A stretch of DNA of 64,000 bases from Bacteroidales bacterium (GCA_017454905.1 JAFTCB010000062.1:240232-304231), one strand, 5' to 3'; shown: positions 33,803-43,321, numbered from the stretch's first letter. Notes: generated by a model from the sequence alone, not told the origin. Translations and numbers: made by a program.

Positions 33803-33816
33803 CAATTAAAAATCCT

Positions 33817-33824
33817 TATCTTTG
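33817..33824 (+). promoter_or_regulatory. -7 promoter element for the SUI1-hemD-rnpA operon
   Basis: TATCTTTG, 17 bp before the SUI1 ATG. It is divergent from and close to the DUF2723 promoter. Confidence 0.6.
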
Positions 33825-33841
33825 CAAAAATTATCCCAACG

Positions 33842-34189
33842 ATGGCACAACAAGACTGGAAAAGCCGTTTGGGCGTCGTGTACTCCACGAACCCCGACTT
33901 CCAATATCAGACTGCGCAGGAGGCTCCCGAAGCGGAGACGCTCCCGCCCCGCCAGCAGCGTCTCACGGTCCGCATCGACCGGCGCCAGCGCGCCGGCAAG
34001 CAGGTGACGCTCGTCGAGGGATTCGTCGGCCGGTCGGACGACCTGGCCGCACTGGCGAAAACGCTCAAGACCAAGTGCGGCGTGGGCGGCACGGCCAAAG
34101 ACGGAGAAATCACCATCCAGGGAGACCTGCGCGACAAGCTCGTCACCCTGCTCACGGGGATGGGCTACAACGCCAAACGGGGCAACTGA
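33842..34189 (+). CDS. SUI1/YciH-family translation factor
   Basis: 115 residues. The C-terminal half is the eIF1/SUI1 fold (QRLTVRIDRRQRAGKQVTLVEGF, LKTKCGVGGTAKDGEITIQG, LLTGMGYNAKRGN). The bacterial YciH protein can influence initiation fidelity. The start at ATG 33842 follows a -7 element. It is first in a five-gene operon with the DUF4271 gene 3 bp downstream. Confidence 0.92.
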   Translation: MAQQDWKSRLGVVYSTNPDFQYQTAQEAPEAETLPPRQQRLTVRIDRRQRAGKQVTLVEGFVGRSDDLAALAKTLKTKCGVGGTAKDGEITIQGDLRDKLVTLLTGMGYNAKRGN

Positions 34190-34192
34190 CCG

Positions 34193-34903
34193 ATGGAGGA
34201 AGTCTTCAGGGGAGGCACGCTGGACATGTCGTCCGGTCCGATACCCGGACTGGACGCGTTCCCTGCATGGGGTGACCTGCTGACCAACCGGATCCTCGCG
34301 GTCATCGCCATCTTCACCCTCCTGACCGGGCTGCCGGATCTGTTCCGGCTGGCCCCGCAGTTGCTGTACAGTTTCGACCGGCCCCGCGGGGCCGCCGCGC
34401 TCGAGCACAGCCTCGGGATGGCCCGGATCCGCAACCTGACGGCGCTCGCCTGCATACTTCCCTTCTGCCTGATGGCCGACCGGTATGCACTCCTGCGTCC
34501 CGCTTTCTGGACACACATCCCCGCACCCTGGAGCGCTCCCGCCACGGTAGGGCTGTTCATCGCTTTCCTGCTGGTCCGGGAGATCTTCTACCTGATCTGC
34601 CGCCCCCGCAGACTCAGCACCGAATCCTACCTGACGCTCAAGCACAATCCCTACAATTCCTTCATCCTGCTGACCGCGCTGATGCTGGTCAGTATCGGCA
34701 TCCTCTCCGTTCTTCTGCACCTGACGGATCCGGCCATCCAGACCGTCCTCCGGGTGGAAATTGCAGTGATTTACCTGTTTGCGCTCCTGCGGTCAGGACA
34801 AATTTTAGGGGGTTTCGGTATCGGATTCACAACTATTTTGTATCTTTGCGGGCTTGAAATTATACCCGCTGCCTTGATGGTAGCAGTTGTGATGTTTTTT
34901 TGA
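34193..34903 (+). CDS. DUF4271 membrane protein
   Basis: 236 residues with five or six membrane segments (AVIAIFTLLTGLPDLFRLAP, VGLFIAFLLVREIFYLIC, SFILLTALMLVSIGILSVLL, ALMVAVVMFF). It matches the DUF4271 type found only in Bacteroidota, typically upstream of a uroporphyrinogen-III synthase-like gene, as here. Function unknown. A TATCTTTG at 34841-34848 inside its 3' end could be an additional promoter for hemD. Confidence 0.82.
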   Translation: MEEVFRGGTLDMSSGPIPGLDAFPAWGDLLTNRILAVIAIFTLLTGLPDLFRLAPQLLYSFDRPRGAAALEHSLGMARIRNLTALACILPFCLMADRYALLRPAFWTHIPAPWSAPATVGLFIAFLLVREIFYLICRPRRLSTESYLTLKHNPYNSFILLTALMLVSIGILSVLLHLTDPAIQTVLRVEIAVIYLFALLRSGQILGGFGIGFTTILYLCGLEIIPAALMVAVVMFF

Positions 34904-34918
34904 TCAATTTGCAGCAAG

Positions 34919-35650
34919 ATGAAGATTCTGATTTCCCAGCAAGTCCCGTCCAACCTCTCCTCCTATGAGAGTTTGCAGAACAATCACGGAGCAGAGCTTG
35001 TCTTCCAGCCCTTCTTCCTCATCGAACCGCTTTCAGCCAGGGAATTCCGCGCAGAGCACATCAATCTTCCCGATTATACGGCCATTGTATTCTCCTCCCG
35101 GCACGCCATCGACGCCTATTTCAAACTGTGCGACGAAATGCGTTTCAAGGTTCCCGAGACCATGAAATATTTCTGCTCCACGGAAGCCGTGGCGATGTAC
35201 CTCCAGAAACATATCGTATACCGGAAACGCAAGATTTTCTATGGCACCGGCACCCCGGCATCCATCATCGCCCTCGTCACCGCCAAACACAAGGGAGAGA
35301 AGTTCCTGATCACCACGACCGAAGGTTCCGACACGACGCCGATCTCGACGCTGTTCTCCGCCGCCAAGCTGGACTTCACCGTCTGCGTCCTGGTCAAGCC
35401 CGTCTCCCAGGATCTCCACGGACTGGATCTCGCATCCTTTGACGTAGCCGTCCTGTGCAATCCCGCCGACGTCGCATCCCTCCAGGAGAACTTTCCCGAT
35501 TTCCGGCAGGGAGACCTCAAGTTCATCTCCTTCGGAAAGGCGGTCGTCCGCTCGCTGGAAGAAGCCGGCTTCCAGATCGCCCTCCAGGCCCCGACCCCCG
35601 AGGCCACATCCATCAGCAAGGCTGTCGAACTCTATATCCAGTCCCGATAA
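34919..35650 (+). CDS. hemD: Uroporphyrinogen-III synthase-like protein
   Basis: 243 residues. The HemD fold is suggested by MKILISQQVP at the start, IVFSSRHAIDAYF, KYFCSTEAVAMYL, FLITTTEGSD and the C-terminal ISFGKAVVRSLEEAGFQIALQAPTPEATSI. HemD closes hydroxymethylbilane into uroporphyrinogen III in tetrapyrrole synthesis. Many Bacteroidales lack a complete haem pathway, so the in vivo role of this protein may differ. rnpA follows without a gap. Confidence 0.75.
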   Translation: MKILISQQVPSNLSSYESLQNNHGAELVFQPFFLIEPLSAREFRAEHINLPDYTAIVFSSRHAIDAYFKLCDEMRFKVPETMKYFCSTEAVAMYLQKHIVYRKRKIFYGTGTPASIIALVTAKHKGEKFLITTTEGSDTTPISTLFSAAKLDFTVCVLVKPVSQDLHGLDLASFDVAVLCNPADVASLQENFPDFRQGDLKFISFGKAVVRSLEEAGFQIALQAPTPEATSISKAVELYIQSR

Positions 35651-36025
35651 ATGACGCTTCCGCAGGGCCATACCCTCTCCAAGGAGGAAAGGCTGTGCGG
35701 CAAGACGACCGTCTCCGCACTGATTTCCCAAGGGAAATGGGGCGTCACACCCCACCTGCGATACTGCTGGGCGGCCGGCCGGGAAAGCGGTTGCAACCGG
35801 CTGATGGTCTCCGTCCCCAAGAAGTTCTTTAAACGCGCCGTACGGCGCAATCTGCTCAAGCGCCGCCTGCGCGAGTCCTACCGGCTCCAGAAGGAGCTCC
35901 TCACCGCCGGCGGCGTGGACCTGATGCTTTCCTACAGCCACCCGGAAATCGCTGACTTCCAGACGCTTTTCGCGGAAGTCGGGGAAATCCTGCAGCGCAT
36001 TTCTTCGAAACTCTCCCAGCCATGA
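35651..36025 (+). CDS. rnpA: Ribonuclease P protein component
   Basis: 124 residues. The RNR motif region [20 protein letters not shown] is diagnostic, with the N-terminal [13 protein letters not shown] and LMVSVPKK. It supports the RNase P RNA in maturing tRNA 5' ends. The start follows the hemD stop directly, and the stop overlaps yidD by 4 bp (ATGA). The rpmH neighbour seen in many bacteria is not present. Confidence 0.95.
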   Translation: MTLPQGHTLSKEERLCGKTTVSALISQGKWGVTPHLRYCWAAGRESGCNRLMVSVPKKFFKRAVRRNLLKRRLRESYRLQKELLTAGGVDLMLSYSHPEIADFQTLFAEVGEILQRISSKLSQP

Positions 36026-36261
36026 CCTTCGGCGAGACCGTCAAGCGGGTGCTTTCCGCCCCCTTCATCCTGCTGATCAAATTCTATCAGCTGTGCATCT
36101 CGCCGCTCAAGCCGCCGACCTGCCGGTTCACGCCCACCTGCTCGCAGTACGCTCTGGAGGCATTCCGCAAATACGGTCCGCTCAAGGGGTTCTGGCTGAG
36201 TCTCAAGCGCATCCTGCGCTGCCATCCCTGGGGCGGCAGCGGCTATGATCCGGTGCCGTAA
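36022..36261 (+). CDS. yidD: Membrane protein insertion efficiency factor YidD
   Basis: 79 residues. Family signature: [32 protein letters not shown] and [14 protein letters not shown]. YidD assists YidC-dependent insertion of membrane proteins. ATGA coupling to rnpA is the usual arrangement. Its stop lies 11 bp from the convergent ABC transporter stop. Confidence 0.96.
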   Translation: MTFGETVKRVLSAPFILLIKFYQLCISPLKPPTCRFTPTCSQYALEAFRKYGPLKGFWLSLKRILRCHPWGGSGYDPVP

Positions 36262-36272
36262 CCGCATTCCCG

Positions 36273-37904
36273 TCAGATCCGCAGGACCGCGTCCGCGCGG
36301 GCGACAATGGAGTCCCGGTGGGAGATGAACAACAAGGTCTGCCGGCCATGGAAGCGCTCGTACAGACGGTCGAGCAAGGTATTCTCCGTGTCAGCATCGA
36401 GTGCAGAAGTTGATTCGTCCAGGATGATCACGCCACCCTCCTGCAGCAGCGCACGGGCGATGGCGATACGCTGGCACTGCCCTTCGCTCAGGCCCGAGCC
36501 TTCTTCGCCGCAGGGGGTATCCAGACCCGAAGGCAGGTCGAAGACGAAATCCGCAACGGCGATATGCAACGCCTCCCGCAACTGCTCTTCGTCAGCATCC
36601 GGGCGGGCCAGCAGCAGGTTTTCCCGGATGGTCCCGCTGAGCAGCGAGTTCCCCTGCGGAACATAACGGAAATTGCAGCGCACGCCCGGCCCGGCCGAGA
36701 AAACGCCTTCCGTGCCATAGATTTCCACGCTTCCCGCCACCGGACGGAGAAGCCCCAGCACCAGGCGGCTGAGTGTACTTTTTCCCGCACCCGTAGGACC
36801 CATGATCACGGTCATCGTGCCCGGCGCGAAATCATAAGAGAATCCGGACAGGATGCTGCCGGCGCGCTCCGGGAAGGAAAAGTCCACCTCGCGGAGCCGG
36901 ATCCCCGGCACTCCGGAGAGCCGGACCGGCGCTTCCTGCGGCTCCTGCTCCAGGGCCTGGAGTTCCATCAGGCGCTCCACGGAAGTGGAAGCATGGATGA
37001 ATGCGGGAATCTGGCGGGCCAGTTCGGCGACAGGTCGCTGGACCTGTCCGACCAGTTGTAGGAACGCGGTCATCATGCCGAAAGTCACGGCGCCGCTGCG
37101 GATCCCGAGCACGCCCCAGAGGAACGCCGCGGCGTAGCCGCCCACGAATCCGCAAAACATGAACCCGCGGGCGACGGCATTATATTTCAAGCGGACGACC
37201 GTCTGTCCGAGCACATCTTTCTGGAGGGCCCCCAGGCGGGTCAGCACCCGTTCCGTGCCCACCAGCGTCAGAACGACCAGGCGTTTCTGCAGGTTCTCCT
37301 GCATCAGCTGCTGCACCTCCGCCTCCTGCTTGCGGATCCGTTCGGTCAGCGCACGCAGCGTACGGAAGAACATCCGCGAGCCGATCACGGCGGCAACCAT
37401 CAGGACCAGCAGCACCCAAAGCAGATTCGGCGCCATCCACATCAGATAAGCGGAGGCCGCGACGAGCTGGACCATCGTCAAGACCACATCCGGCAGGCGG
37501 CTGCACAGCAGCTCCGTGACCACGCGCACATCCTCCTCCAGCCGGTTGACGGCATCGCCGCTGCGGAAACGCTCCCGTCCGGTCCAGGTACTTCCCAAAG
37601 CCCGGGCGAAGGTATCGGCGCGCAAATCATTGCCCGTTCGGGCGGTATTGTAGCTCTCCCAGGCTCCGGCAGCGACCGAGCAGGCCAGCTGGAGGAGCAT
37701 GATGCCCAGCATGATGCCGATATGCACGCCAAGCGGGGCTTCCATGTCGCCCGTAGCGATATCCACCAGGCGCTTGCAGATCCAGACGAAGCTGAGTGAA
37801 GCGGCGATCCGGACCAGCCCGATACACACGCTGAACAGGCCGCGTCCCCATGCGGGGCGCGCCATCGACGCAAGGCCATGGAGGACTTGGCGAAGAGGAA
37901 TCAT
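36273..37904 (-). CDS. ABC transporter (permease fused to ATPase), peptide-exporter type
   Basis: 543 residues. An N-terminal membrane domain of about six segments (residues 1-300) is fused to a nucleotide-binding domain with Walker A GPTGAGKS, signature LSEGQ, Walker B VIILDES and the switch His in FISHRD. No C39 peptidase domain is present. It overlaps the PqqD-like gene by 4 bp and ends the six-gene tkt-lepA operon. With the kinase, S26-type peptidase and PqqD-like protein it resembles the exporter of a RiPP-type cluster. That role is inferred. Confidence 0.88.
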   Translation of the reverse strand: MIPLRQVLHGLASMARPAWGRGLFSVCIGLVRIAASLSFVWICKRLVDIATGDMEAPLGVHIGIMLGIMLLQLACSVAAGAWESYNTARTGNDLRADTFARALGSTWTGRERFRSGDAVNRLEEDVRVVTELLCSRLPDVVLTMVQLVAASAYLMWMAPNLLWVLLVLMVAAVIGSRMFFRTLRALTERIRKQEAEVQQLMQENLQKRLVVLTLVGTERVLTRLGALQKDVLGQTVVRLKYNAVARGFMFCGFVGGYAAAFLWGVLGIRSGAVTFGMMTAFLQLVGQVQRPVAELARQIPAFIHASTSVERLMELQALEQEPQEAPVRLSGVPGIRLREVDFSFPERAGSILSGFSYDFAPGTMTVIMGPTGAGKSTLSRLVLGLLRPVAGSVEIYGTEGVFSAGPGVRCNFRYVPQGNSLLSGTIRENLLLARPDADEEQLREALHIAVADFVFDLPSGLDTPCGEEGSGLSEGQCQRIAIARALLQEGGVIILDESTSALDADTENTLLDRLYERFHGRQTLLFISHRDSIVARADAVLRI

Positions 37905-38167
37905 CCCACGAGTCCCGCTTCAATCCACTTGTCGAGCAGCTTCTGCGAATCACTCCGCGCCGTCTGAGCGTCCACGTCATAGCGGTCCGTCAGCAGGGCC
38001 ACCAGGTCATCCAGGTCGAAGTCCTTGCCCTCGACCTGTTCCCACAGCCAGGCGGCAGTCTCGTTGAGGGAGATAATCTTGCTGTAGTCGACACGCGCGG
38101 CCGACTCGGAAGTCACGATGTGCTCTCCGCAGAACGTGCGGAGCACAAATCCATCAAGCAGTTTCAT
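37901..38167 (-). CDS. PqqD-family protein (RiPP recognition element-like)
   Basis: 88 residues: MKLLDGFVLRTFCGEHIVTS, YSKIISLNETAAWLWEQVEGKDF, DLVALLTDRYDVD, KLLDKWIEAGLV. The winged-helix PqqD fold binds leader peptides and presents them to modifying enzymes in RiPP pathways. Translation is coupled by ATGA overlaps on both sides (38164-38167 and 37901-37904). No precursor peptide gene or radical-SAM, cyclase or lanthionine enzyme is seen in the window, so the client is unknown. Confidence 0.85.
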   Translation of the reverse strand: MKLLDGFVLRTFCGEHIVTSESAARVDYSKIISLNETAAWLWEQVEGKDFDLDDLVALLTDRYDVDAQTARSDSQKLLDKWIEAGLVG

Positions 38168-38586
38168 ATCAATCTTCTATAAATGGCCAATATATATCGC
38201 CGGACGGGCTTGAGCGCCCGCCAGACGCGCCCCTTGCCGGGGCTGCAGCGGCGGCCGTCCGGACGGATGATTTCCACGACGGTGCCGATCACGTCGGATG
38301 CCATGCAGGATTCCGTGCCGCGGATGTTCCCGTCACCCATCAGCGTCAGGTGCGTCCCGGAGACGCCCAGCACGCGGTGGAGCACATAGCGGCCGCCGAT
38401 CCGCGCCAGCACGATGTCTCCGGCGGCCATGCCGTCCTGCCTGCGCAGCACCACGCGGTCCCGGCCGCCGCGGATGAAGGGGAGCATGCTGTTTCCCGTG
38501 GGCGTGATCACGGCCTCCCGGCCTTCGTCCAGGACGGCTGCCACCTCCTCGAGGAGGATGTCGTTGGGAACCGTCAGGCTATTCAT
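38164..38586 (-). CDS. S24/S26-type signal-peptidase-like protein
   Basis: 140 residues from ATG 38586 (MNSLTVPNDILLEEVAAVLD). It has the nucleophile motif PTGNSMLPFIRGG (Ser33), GDIVLARIGGRYVLHRV with His70 where SipW or archaeal-type peptidases use His in place of the general-base Lys, and LMGDGN. Unlike usual signal peptidases no clear membrane segment is seen; the C-terminus is strongly basic. It probably cleaves a leader or acts as a processing protease for the adjacent PqqD/ABC system. It overlaps the kinase gene by 8 bp. Confidence 0.8.
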   Translation of the reverse strand: MNSLTVPNDILLEEVAAVLDEGREAVITPTGNSMLPFIRGGRDRVVLRRQDGMAAGDIVLARIGGRYVLHRVLGVSGTHLTLMGDGNIRGTESCMASDVIGTVVEIIRPDGRRCSPGKGRVWRALKPVRRYILAIYRRLI

Positions 38587-39469
38587 CGACCGTACTTTGG
38601 CAAAGCCGGGCGGCAGCTTCGTCCGGCAGGCAGTCCAACTGATAGCAAGGCACCCCCTGCACCACGGCGGCAAGGGTCTCGTGCTGGGCATCCGCGATGC
38701 TGCGGATCGGGCGGAAACCCGAGCAGGAAGCCATCACGGAAGCATAAGCGCCCACTGCGCCCAGCCGCTCGATGCGGTTTTCCGGCGCCTGACGGAGACG
38801 GACGATAGCGCCCACGGGGACATCCTGTGCCTTGTAGCAAGGAGTCTTGCCGCTCCACGGCGTGCCGAACACGCGGACGGTCCCGTCCACGACACGCACC
38901 ACGGGGTTGTCGTCGTTGAGCAGCTCCGTGCCCGCGATGTAGCGGAGCCAAAGGCGGCTGTGGGTGCTTTTGCCGGTGCCGCTGTGTCCCAGGAAGAGGA
39001 AGCCGCGCCCGCCGTGCATGACCACGGAAGCATGCATCTCCAACGCCCGGAACGGGGCAGAAGCAAAAGCGAACATGAACATCAACGCATTGTTGATCGC
39101 AAAAATCTGGCGCTCCAAGCTTCCGCAGACCGACAGCTTCCCGAAACGGAAATCCGCACCAACGGCAAGCTGTCCGCAAACCGGAACGGTATTGACCGGA
39201 GCGAATTCCACCAGATACCCCGCGCCGTACCGGAACAGGTCCACCACCGGCTCTCCCGGCACATCCGGCGACTTGTACAACACCTCCCGCTCTCCCCGGA
39301 ACGCATCATCCGCCAGCTGAACCGTGAAAAACTCCGGCTGCTGTCCGGGGTGCATCGGGGATGCGGTTATATCGAAAGGAGCGTAATTGTCCAGCTGGCC
39401 CCAGGCCGGGTGGATGTCCGGCATCTCCAGCGAGAAGGTCAACCCCGCCACCCGGTAACGGCGCACCAT
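38579..39469 (-). CDS. HPr-kinase-like (HprK-type) P-loop protein
   Basis: 296 residues from ATG 39469, which overlaps the lepA stop (TGATG). Residues 1-140 form a beta-rich region resembling the N-terminal part of HprK-related proteins. The P-loop is LGHSGTGKSTHSRLW (about 161-168), followed by NDDNPVVR and RVFGTPWSGKTPCY, typical of HprK-like kinases linked to PqqD and S24/S26 peptidases in peptide-modification clusters. It is probably a serine kinase for a peptide or protein client. A true HPr kinase role is unlikely, as no HPr is nearby. Confidence 0.8.
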   Translation of the reverse strand: MVRRYRVAGLTFSLEMPDIHPAWGQLDNYAPFDITASPMHPGQQPEFFTVQLADDAFRGEREVLYKSPDVPGEPVVDLFRYGAGYLVEFAPVNTVPVCGQLAVGADFRFGKLSVCGSLERQIFAINNALMFMFAFASAPFRALEMHASVVMHGGRGFLFLGHSGTGKSTHSRLWLRYIAGTELLNDDNPVVRVVDGTVRVFGTPWSGKTPCYKAQDVPVGAIVRLRQAPENRIERLGAVGAYASVMASCSGFRPIRSIADAQHETLAAVVQGVPCYQLDCLPDEAAARLCQSTVDE

Positions 39470-41259
39470 CAGGAATCCAGCTTGAGCACGGCCATGAAGG
39501 CACTCTGAGGCACCTGGACCGTACCGATCTGGCGCATCCGCTTCTTGCCCTCCTTCTGCTTCTCGAGCAACTTGCGCTTGCGGGTGACATCGCCGCCGTA
39601 GCACTTGGCGGTCACGTCCTTGCGGACCTGCTTGACCGTCTCGCGGGCAATGATCTTGGCGCCGATGGCCGCCTGGATGGGGATGTCGAACTGCTGGCGC
39701 GGGATCAGTTCCTTGAGTTTCTCGCACATCCGCCGTCCGAAGGTGTAGGCATTGTCCTCGTGGATCAGCGTGGACAGGGCGTCGGCGGGCTCGCCGTTGA
39801 GCAGGATGTCCAGCCGGACGAGCCGGGCCGGACGGAAATCCATCACATGGTAGTCGAAAGAAGCGTAGCCCTTGGAGATGGTCTTCAGCTTGTCGTAGAA
39901 ATCGAAGACGATCTCGGAAAGCGGCATGTCGTACGTGAGTTCGACCCGGTCGGCCGTGATGTAGTGCTGGCCGATGAGCGTACCGCGGCGGTCCAGGCAC
40001 AGTTTCATGATAGGTCCGAAGAACTCGGACTTGGAGATGATCTGCGCGCGGATATAAGGCTCTTCGATATGGTCGATGAGCGTCTGGGGCGGCAGCCCGG
40101 AAGGATTGTGAACGTCCACCACTTCCCCCTGGGTCGTAAAGACCTTGTAGGAGACGTTGGGGACGGTAGTGATCACGTCCATGTCGAATTCGCGGAACAG
40201 GCGTTCCTGGACGATTTCGAGGTGCAGCAGGCCCAGGAAGCCGCAGCGGAAGCCGGAACCGAGCGCCAGCGAACTCTCCGGCTCATAGACGAAGGAGGCG
40301 TCGTTGAGTTGGAACTTCTCCAGCACGGCACGCAGTTCCTCGAACTTGTCGGCCTGGACGGGATACATGCCGGCAAAGACCATCGGCTTGACTTCCTCGA
40401 AGCCCGCGATGGCCTCCGTGCACGGACGGGACACATGGGTGATGGTATCGCCCACCTTGACCTCCGTGGCGCTCTTGATGCCGGTGATCACGTATCCGAC
40501 GTCTCCGCAGCCGATCCCCTCCGTGGGGATGAGTTTCATCTTGAGGATGCCGACTTCTTCCACCTCGTAGTCCATCCCGGTGGCGAAGAATTTGACCTTA
40601 TCGCCCTTGCGGATGGATCCGTTCTTGATCTTGAAGTAAGCGATGACGCCGCGGAAGGAGTTGAACACGGAGTCGAAAATGAGCGCCTGGAGCGGCCCCT
40701 GCGGGTCACCCTGCGGCGCCGGGATTTTCTCTACGATGGCATCGAGGATGGGGGCCACGCCTTCGCCCGTCCGGGCGGACACCTTGAAGACATCCTCCGG
40801 ATCGCAGCCCAGCAGGTCGCAGATCTCGTCGGTGACGACTTCCACCTGGGCGGATTCCATGTCGATCTTGTTGAGGACAGGGATGATCTCCAGCCCATGG
40901 TCGATGGCCATGTAGAGATTGGAAATGGTTTGCGCTTGCACACCCTGCGAGGCGTCCACCACCAGGAGGGCGCCTTCGCAGGAGGCAATGCTTCTCGAAA
41001 CTTCATAGGAGAAGTCCACGTGGCCCGGAGTATCGATAAGGTTGAGTTTGTACTCCTCTCCCCGGTACCGGTGGATCATCTGGATGGCGTGGCTCTTGAT
41101 CGTGATGCCTTTCTCCTTCTCCAGGTCCATGTCATCCAGCACCTGGTTCTCCATATCACGCGCCCCCAGGGTACTGGTGAGTTCCAGCAGGCGGTCCGCC
41201 AGCGTACTCTTGCCGTGGTCGATGTGGGCGATGATGCAGAAGTTCCGAATGTTTTTCAT
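39469..41259 (-). CDS. lepA: Elongation factor 4 (LepA)
   Basis: 596 residues. GTPase motifs [22 protein letters not shown] and NKID, and the LepA-specific C-terminus ([23 protein letters not shown]). It binds the ribosome and aids translation or 30S assembly under some conditions. It lies 5 bp downstream of tkt. Its stop codon overlaps the kinase start as TGATG, tying the kinase cassette to lepA translation. Confidence 0.97.
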   Translation of the reverse strand: MKNIRNFCIIAHIDHGKSTLADRLLELTSTLGARDMENQVLDDMDLEKEKGITIKSHAIQMIHRYRGEEYKLNLIDTPGHVDFSYEVSRSIASCEGALLVVDASQGVQAQTISNLYMAIDHGLEIIPVLNKIDMESAQVEVVTDEICDLLGCDPEDVFKVSARTGEGVAPILDAIVEKIPAPQGDPQGPLQALIFDSVFNSFRGVIAYFKIKNGSIRKGDKVKFFATGMDYEVEEVGILKMKLIPTEGIGCGDVGYVITGIKSATEVKVGDTITHVSRPCTEAIAGFEEVKPMVFAGMYPVQADKFEELRAVLEKFQLNDASFVYEPESSLALGSGFRCGFLGLLHLEIVQERLFREFDMDVITTVPNVSYKVFTTQGEVVDVHNPSGLPPQTLIDHIEEPYIRAQIISKSEFFGPIMKLCLDRRGTLIGQHYITADRVELTYDMPLSEIVFDFYDKLKTISKGYASFDYHVMDFRPARLVRLDILLNGEPADALSTLIHEDNAYTFGRRMCEKLKELIPRQQFDIPIQAAIGAKIIARETVKQVRKDVTAKCYGGDVTRKRKLLEKQKEGKKRMRQIGTVQVPQSAFMAVLKLDS

Positions 41260-41264
41260 CTATC

Positions 41265-43286
41265 TCAGAAGAGTTTGTTTACCTGTGCGTAGACATTCTC
41301 CGCGGTGTAGCCGAGCTTCTCGTCGAGCACCTTGTAAGGAGCGGAGAAGCCGAAGGACTCAAGGCCCCAGATGGTGCCTTCAGACTCGGGGACGAGGCCC
41401 TGCAGGGTGACAGGCAGGCCTGCGGTCATACCGAATTTCTTGACACCGGCAGGGAGGACGCTCTGCTGATACTCCTTGGGCTGCTGGCGGAAGAGGCCTT
41501 CAGACGGGACGCTGACCACGCGGACCTTCTTGCCGTCGGCACGGAGCAGCTTGGCACCGGCCTCCAGGGTGGAGACTTCGGAACCGGAAGCCACGAGGAT
41601 GACATCGGGGTTGGGATCAGACCCGGCAACGATGTATCCGCCCTTGGCGACCTGACTGTAGTCATTGCCTTCGGGGAGGTTGGCGATATTCTGGCGGGAG
41701 AAGAGCAGGGCCGTCGGCGTGGCGGTGTTGGCCATGGCGATCTTCCAGGCCTCGGTGGTCTCCTTGGCGTCGGCCGGACGGAGCACCAGGACGGAATTCC
41801 TGCCGTGGTGGTTCTTGAGCTTCTCCATGAGGCGGATCTGGGCCTCCTGCTCGACGGGCTCATGAGTAGGTCCATCTTCGCCCACGCGGAAAGCGTCATG
41901 GGTCCAGATGAACTTGACCGGGATCTCCATCAGGGCGGCCATACGCACGGCCGGCTTCATGTAGTCGGAGAACACGAAGAAGGTACCGCAGGCAGGGATG
42001 ACGCCGCCGTGCAGGGCCATACCCATGCAGCAGCAGGCCATCGTGAGCTCGGCGACACCGGCCTGGAAGAAGGCACCGGAGAAGTCACCGGCCTTGAAAG
42101 CGGTGGTCTTCTTGAGGAAACCGTCGGTCTTGTCGGAGTTGGACAGGTCGGCGGAAGCGCAGATCATGTTCGGGACCTGCTCTGCGAGCGCGGAAAGGCA
42201 GGCGGCGGAAGCGGAACGGGTGGAATCGTTGTCCTTCTGGACAACCTTGCTCCAGTCGATCTCGGGAGCCTTGCCGCTGAACCAGTCAGCAAGCTGGGCG
42301 GCCTTCTCGGGATTGGCGTCGGCCCAGGCCTTCTCCTCGGCCTTGCGCTCTGCGGCGATGGCGGAGAGCTCCTTGGCGCGGTTGGCATAAAGCTCCTTGA
42401 CGTCGTCGAAGATGGCGAACGGATGCTCGGGATCGCCGCCAAGATTCTTGACGGTGTTGACGAAGGCACCGCCGCCGAGCGGGGCACCGTGCGTCTTGCA
42501 GTTGTTCTCGTAAGAGCTGCCGTCCTCCTTGAGGGCGCCCTTGCCCATGATGCACTTGCCGATGATCATCGTCGGCTTGCCCTGGACCTTCTGGGCGGCC
42601 TCGATGGCCTTGCGGATCTGGGCGACGTCATGGCCGTTGATCTCGATGACCTCCCAGCCGAAAGCGCGGTATTTGGCAGCTGTGTCTTCGTTCATCACGA
42701 CGTCGGTCGTGGTGGAAAGCTGGATGTCGTTGGAGTCGTAGAAGACGATGAGGTTGTCCAGGCCGAGGATGGAAGCGATGCGGGCACCGCCCTGGCTGAT
42801 CTCCTCCTCGATACCGCCGTCGGAAATATAGGCGTAGATGGTCTCGCGGGAGAAGGTGGGGTTGCCGGTGTGCGCGGCAAGGAACTTGGCGGCGATGGCG
42901 GCGCCGATGGCCAGGACGTGGCCCTGCCCGAGGGGGCCGGAAGTGTTCTCGATACCACGCTCCAGGTTGAGCTCAGGGTGTCCGGTGGTAGGAGAGTCCC
43001 ACTGGCGGAGGTTGGCAAGCTCGTCCAGCGTGAACTTGCCGGCCAGGCAGAGCTGGCTGTAGAGCATCGGTGCCATGTGGCCCGGATCGAGGAAGAAGCG
43101 GTCACGGCCGGCCCAGTGGGGATCCTTGGGATCATACTTGAGATACTCGGAGTAGAGCACGTTGATGAAATCGGCTCCACCCATGGCTCCGCCCGGATGA
43201 CCGGATTTGGCCTTTTCGACGGAGGCGGCAGCCAGGATGCGGATGTTGTCCGCTGCGTGATTGAGGACGCTGATAGGATTGACCAT
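41265..43286 (-). CDS. tkt: Transketolase
   Basis: 673 residues, full length. Thiamine-diphosphate region (GQGHVLAIGAAIAAK, IYAYISDGGIEEEISQGGARIASIL with the GDG-type motif as SDG), pyrimidine-binding domain (FKAGDFSGAFFQAGVAELTM) and transketolase motif HDAFRVGEDGPTHEPVEQ. It moves two-carbon units between sugar phosphates in the pentose phosphate pathway. It is first gene of the operon with lepA, led by a -7 element. Confidence 0.97.
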   Translation of the reverse strand: MVNPISVLNHAADNIRILAAASVEKAKSGHPGGAMGGADFINVLYSEYLKYDPKDPHWAGRDRFFLDPGHMAPMLYSQLCLAGKFTLDELANLRQWDSPTTGHPELNLERGIENTSGPLGQGHVLAIGAAIAAKFLAAHTGNPTFSRETIYAYISDGGIEEEISQGGARIASILGLDNLIVFYDSNDIQLSTTTDVVMNEDTAAKYRAFGWEVIEINGHDVAQIRKAIEAAQKVQGKPTMIIGKCIMGKGALKEDGSSYENNCKTHGAPLGGGAFVNTVKNLGGDPEHPFAIFDDVKELYANRAKELSAIAAERKAEEKAWADANPEKAAQLADWFSGKAPEIDWSKVVQKDNDSTRSASAACLSALAEQVPNMICASADLSNSDKTDGFLKKTTAFKAGDFSGAFFQAGVAELTMACCCMGMALHGGVIPACGTFFVFSDYMKPAVRMAALMEIPVKFIWTHDAFRVGEDGPTHEPVEQEAQIRLMEKLKNHHGRNSVLVLRPADAKETTEAWKIAMANTATPTALLFSRQNIANLPEGNDYSQVAKGGYIVAGSDPNPDVILVASGSEVSTLEAGAKLLRADGKKVRVVSVPSEGLFRQQPKEYQQSVLPAGVKKFGMTAGLPVTLQGLVPESEGTIWGLESFGFSAPYKVLDEKLGYTAENVYAQVNKLF

Positions 43287-43321
43287 AATCTGTATAGTTA
43301 GTTAGTTTGTTCTAAATCGTA

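Noticed and set aside
30531-33809. A 1092-codon open frame on the plus strand opposite the DUF2723 gene
   Set aside because: Codon-mirror shadow rich in His, Gln and Asp without protein motifs; the minus-strand gene has a clear family signature and promoter.
38579-39469. Classical HPr kinase/phosphorylase regulating sugar uptake
   Set aside because: The N-terminal part and the neighbouring PqqD and peptidase genes fit the peptide-cluster HprK-like group; no HPr or PTS gene is in the window.
36262-43320. A RiPP precursor peptide near the kinase/PqqD cassette
   Set aside because: Genes here overlap or lie within 12 bp of each other, and no small open frame with a leader-like start and a promoter fits in the gaps.
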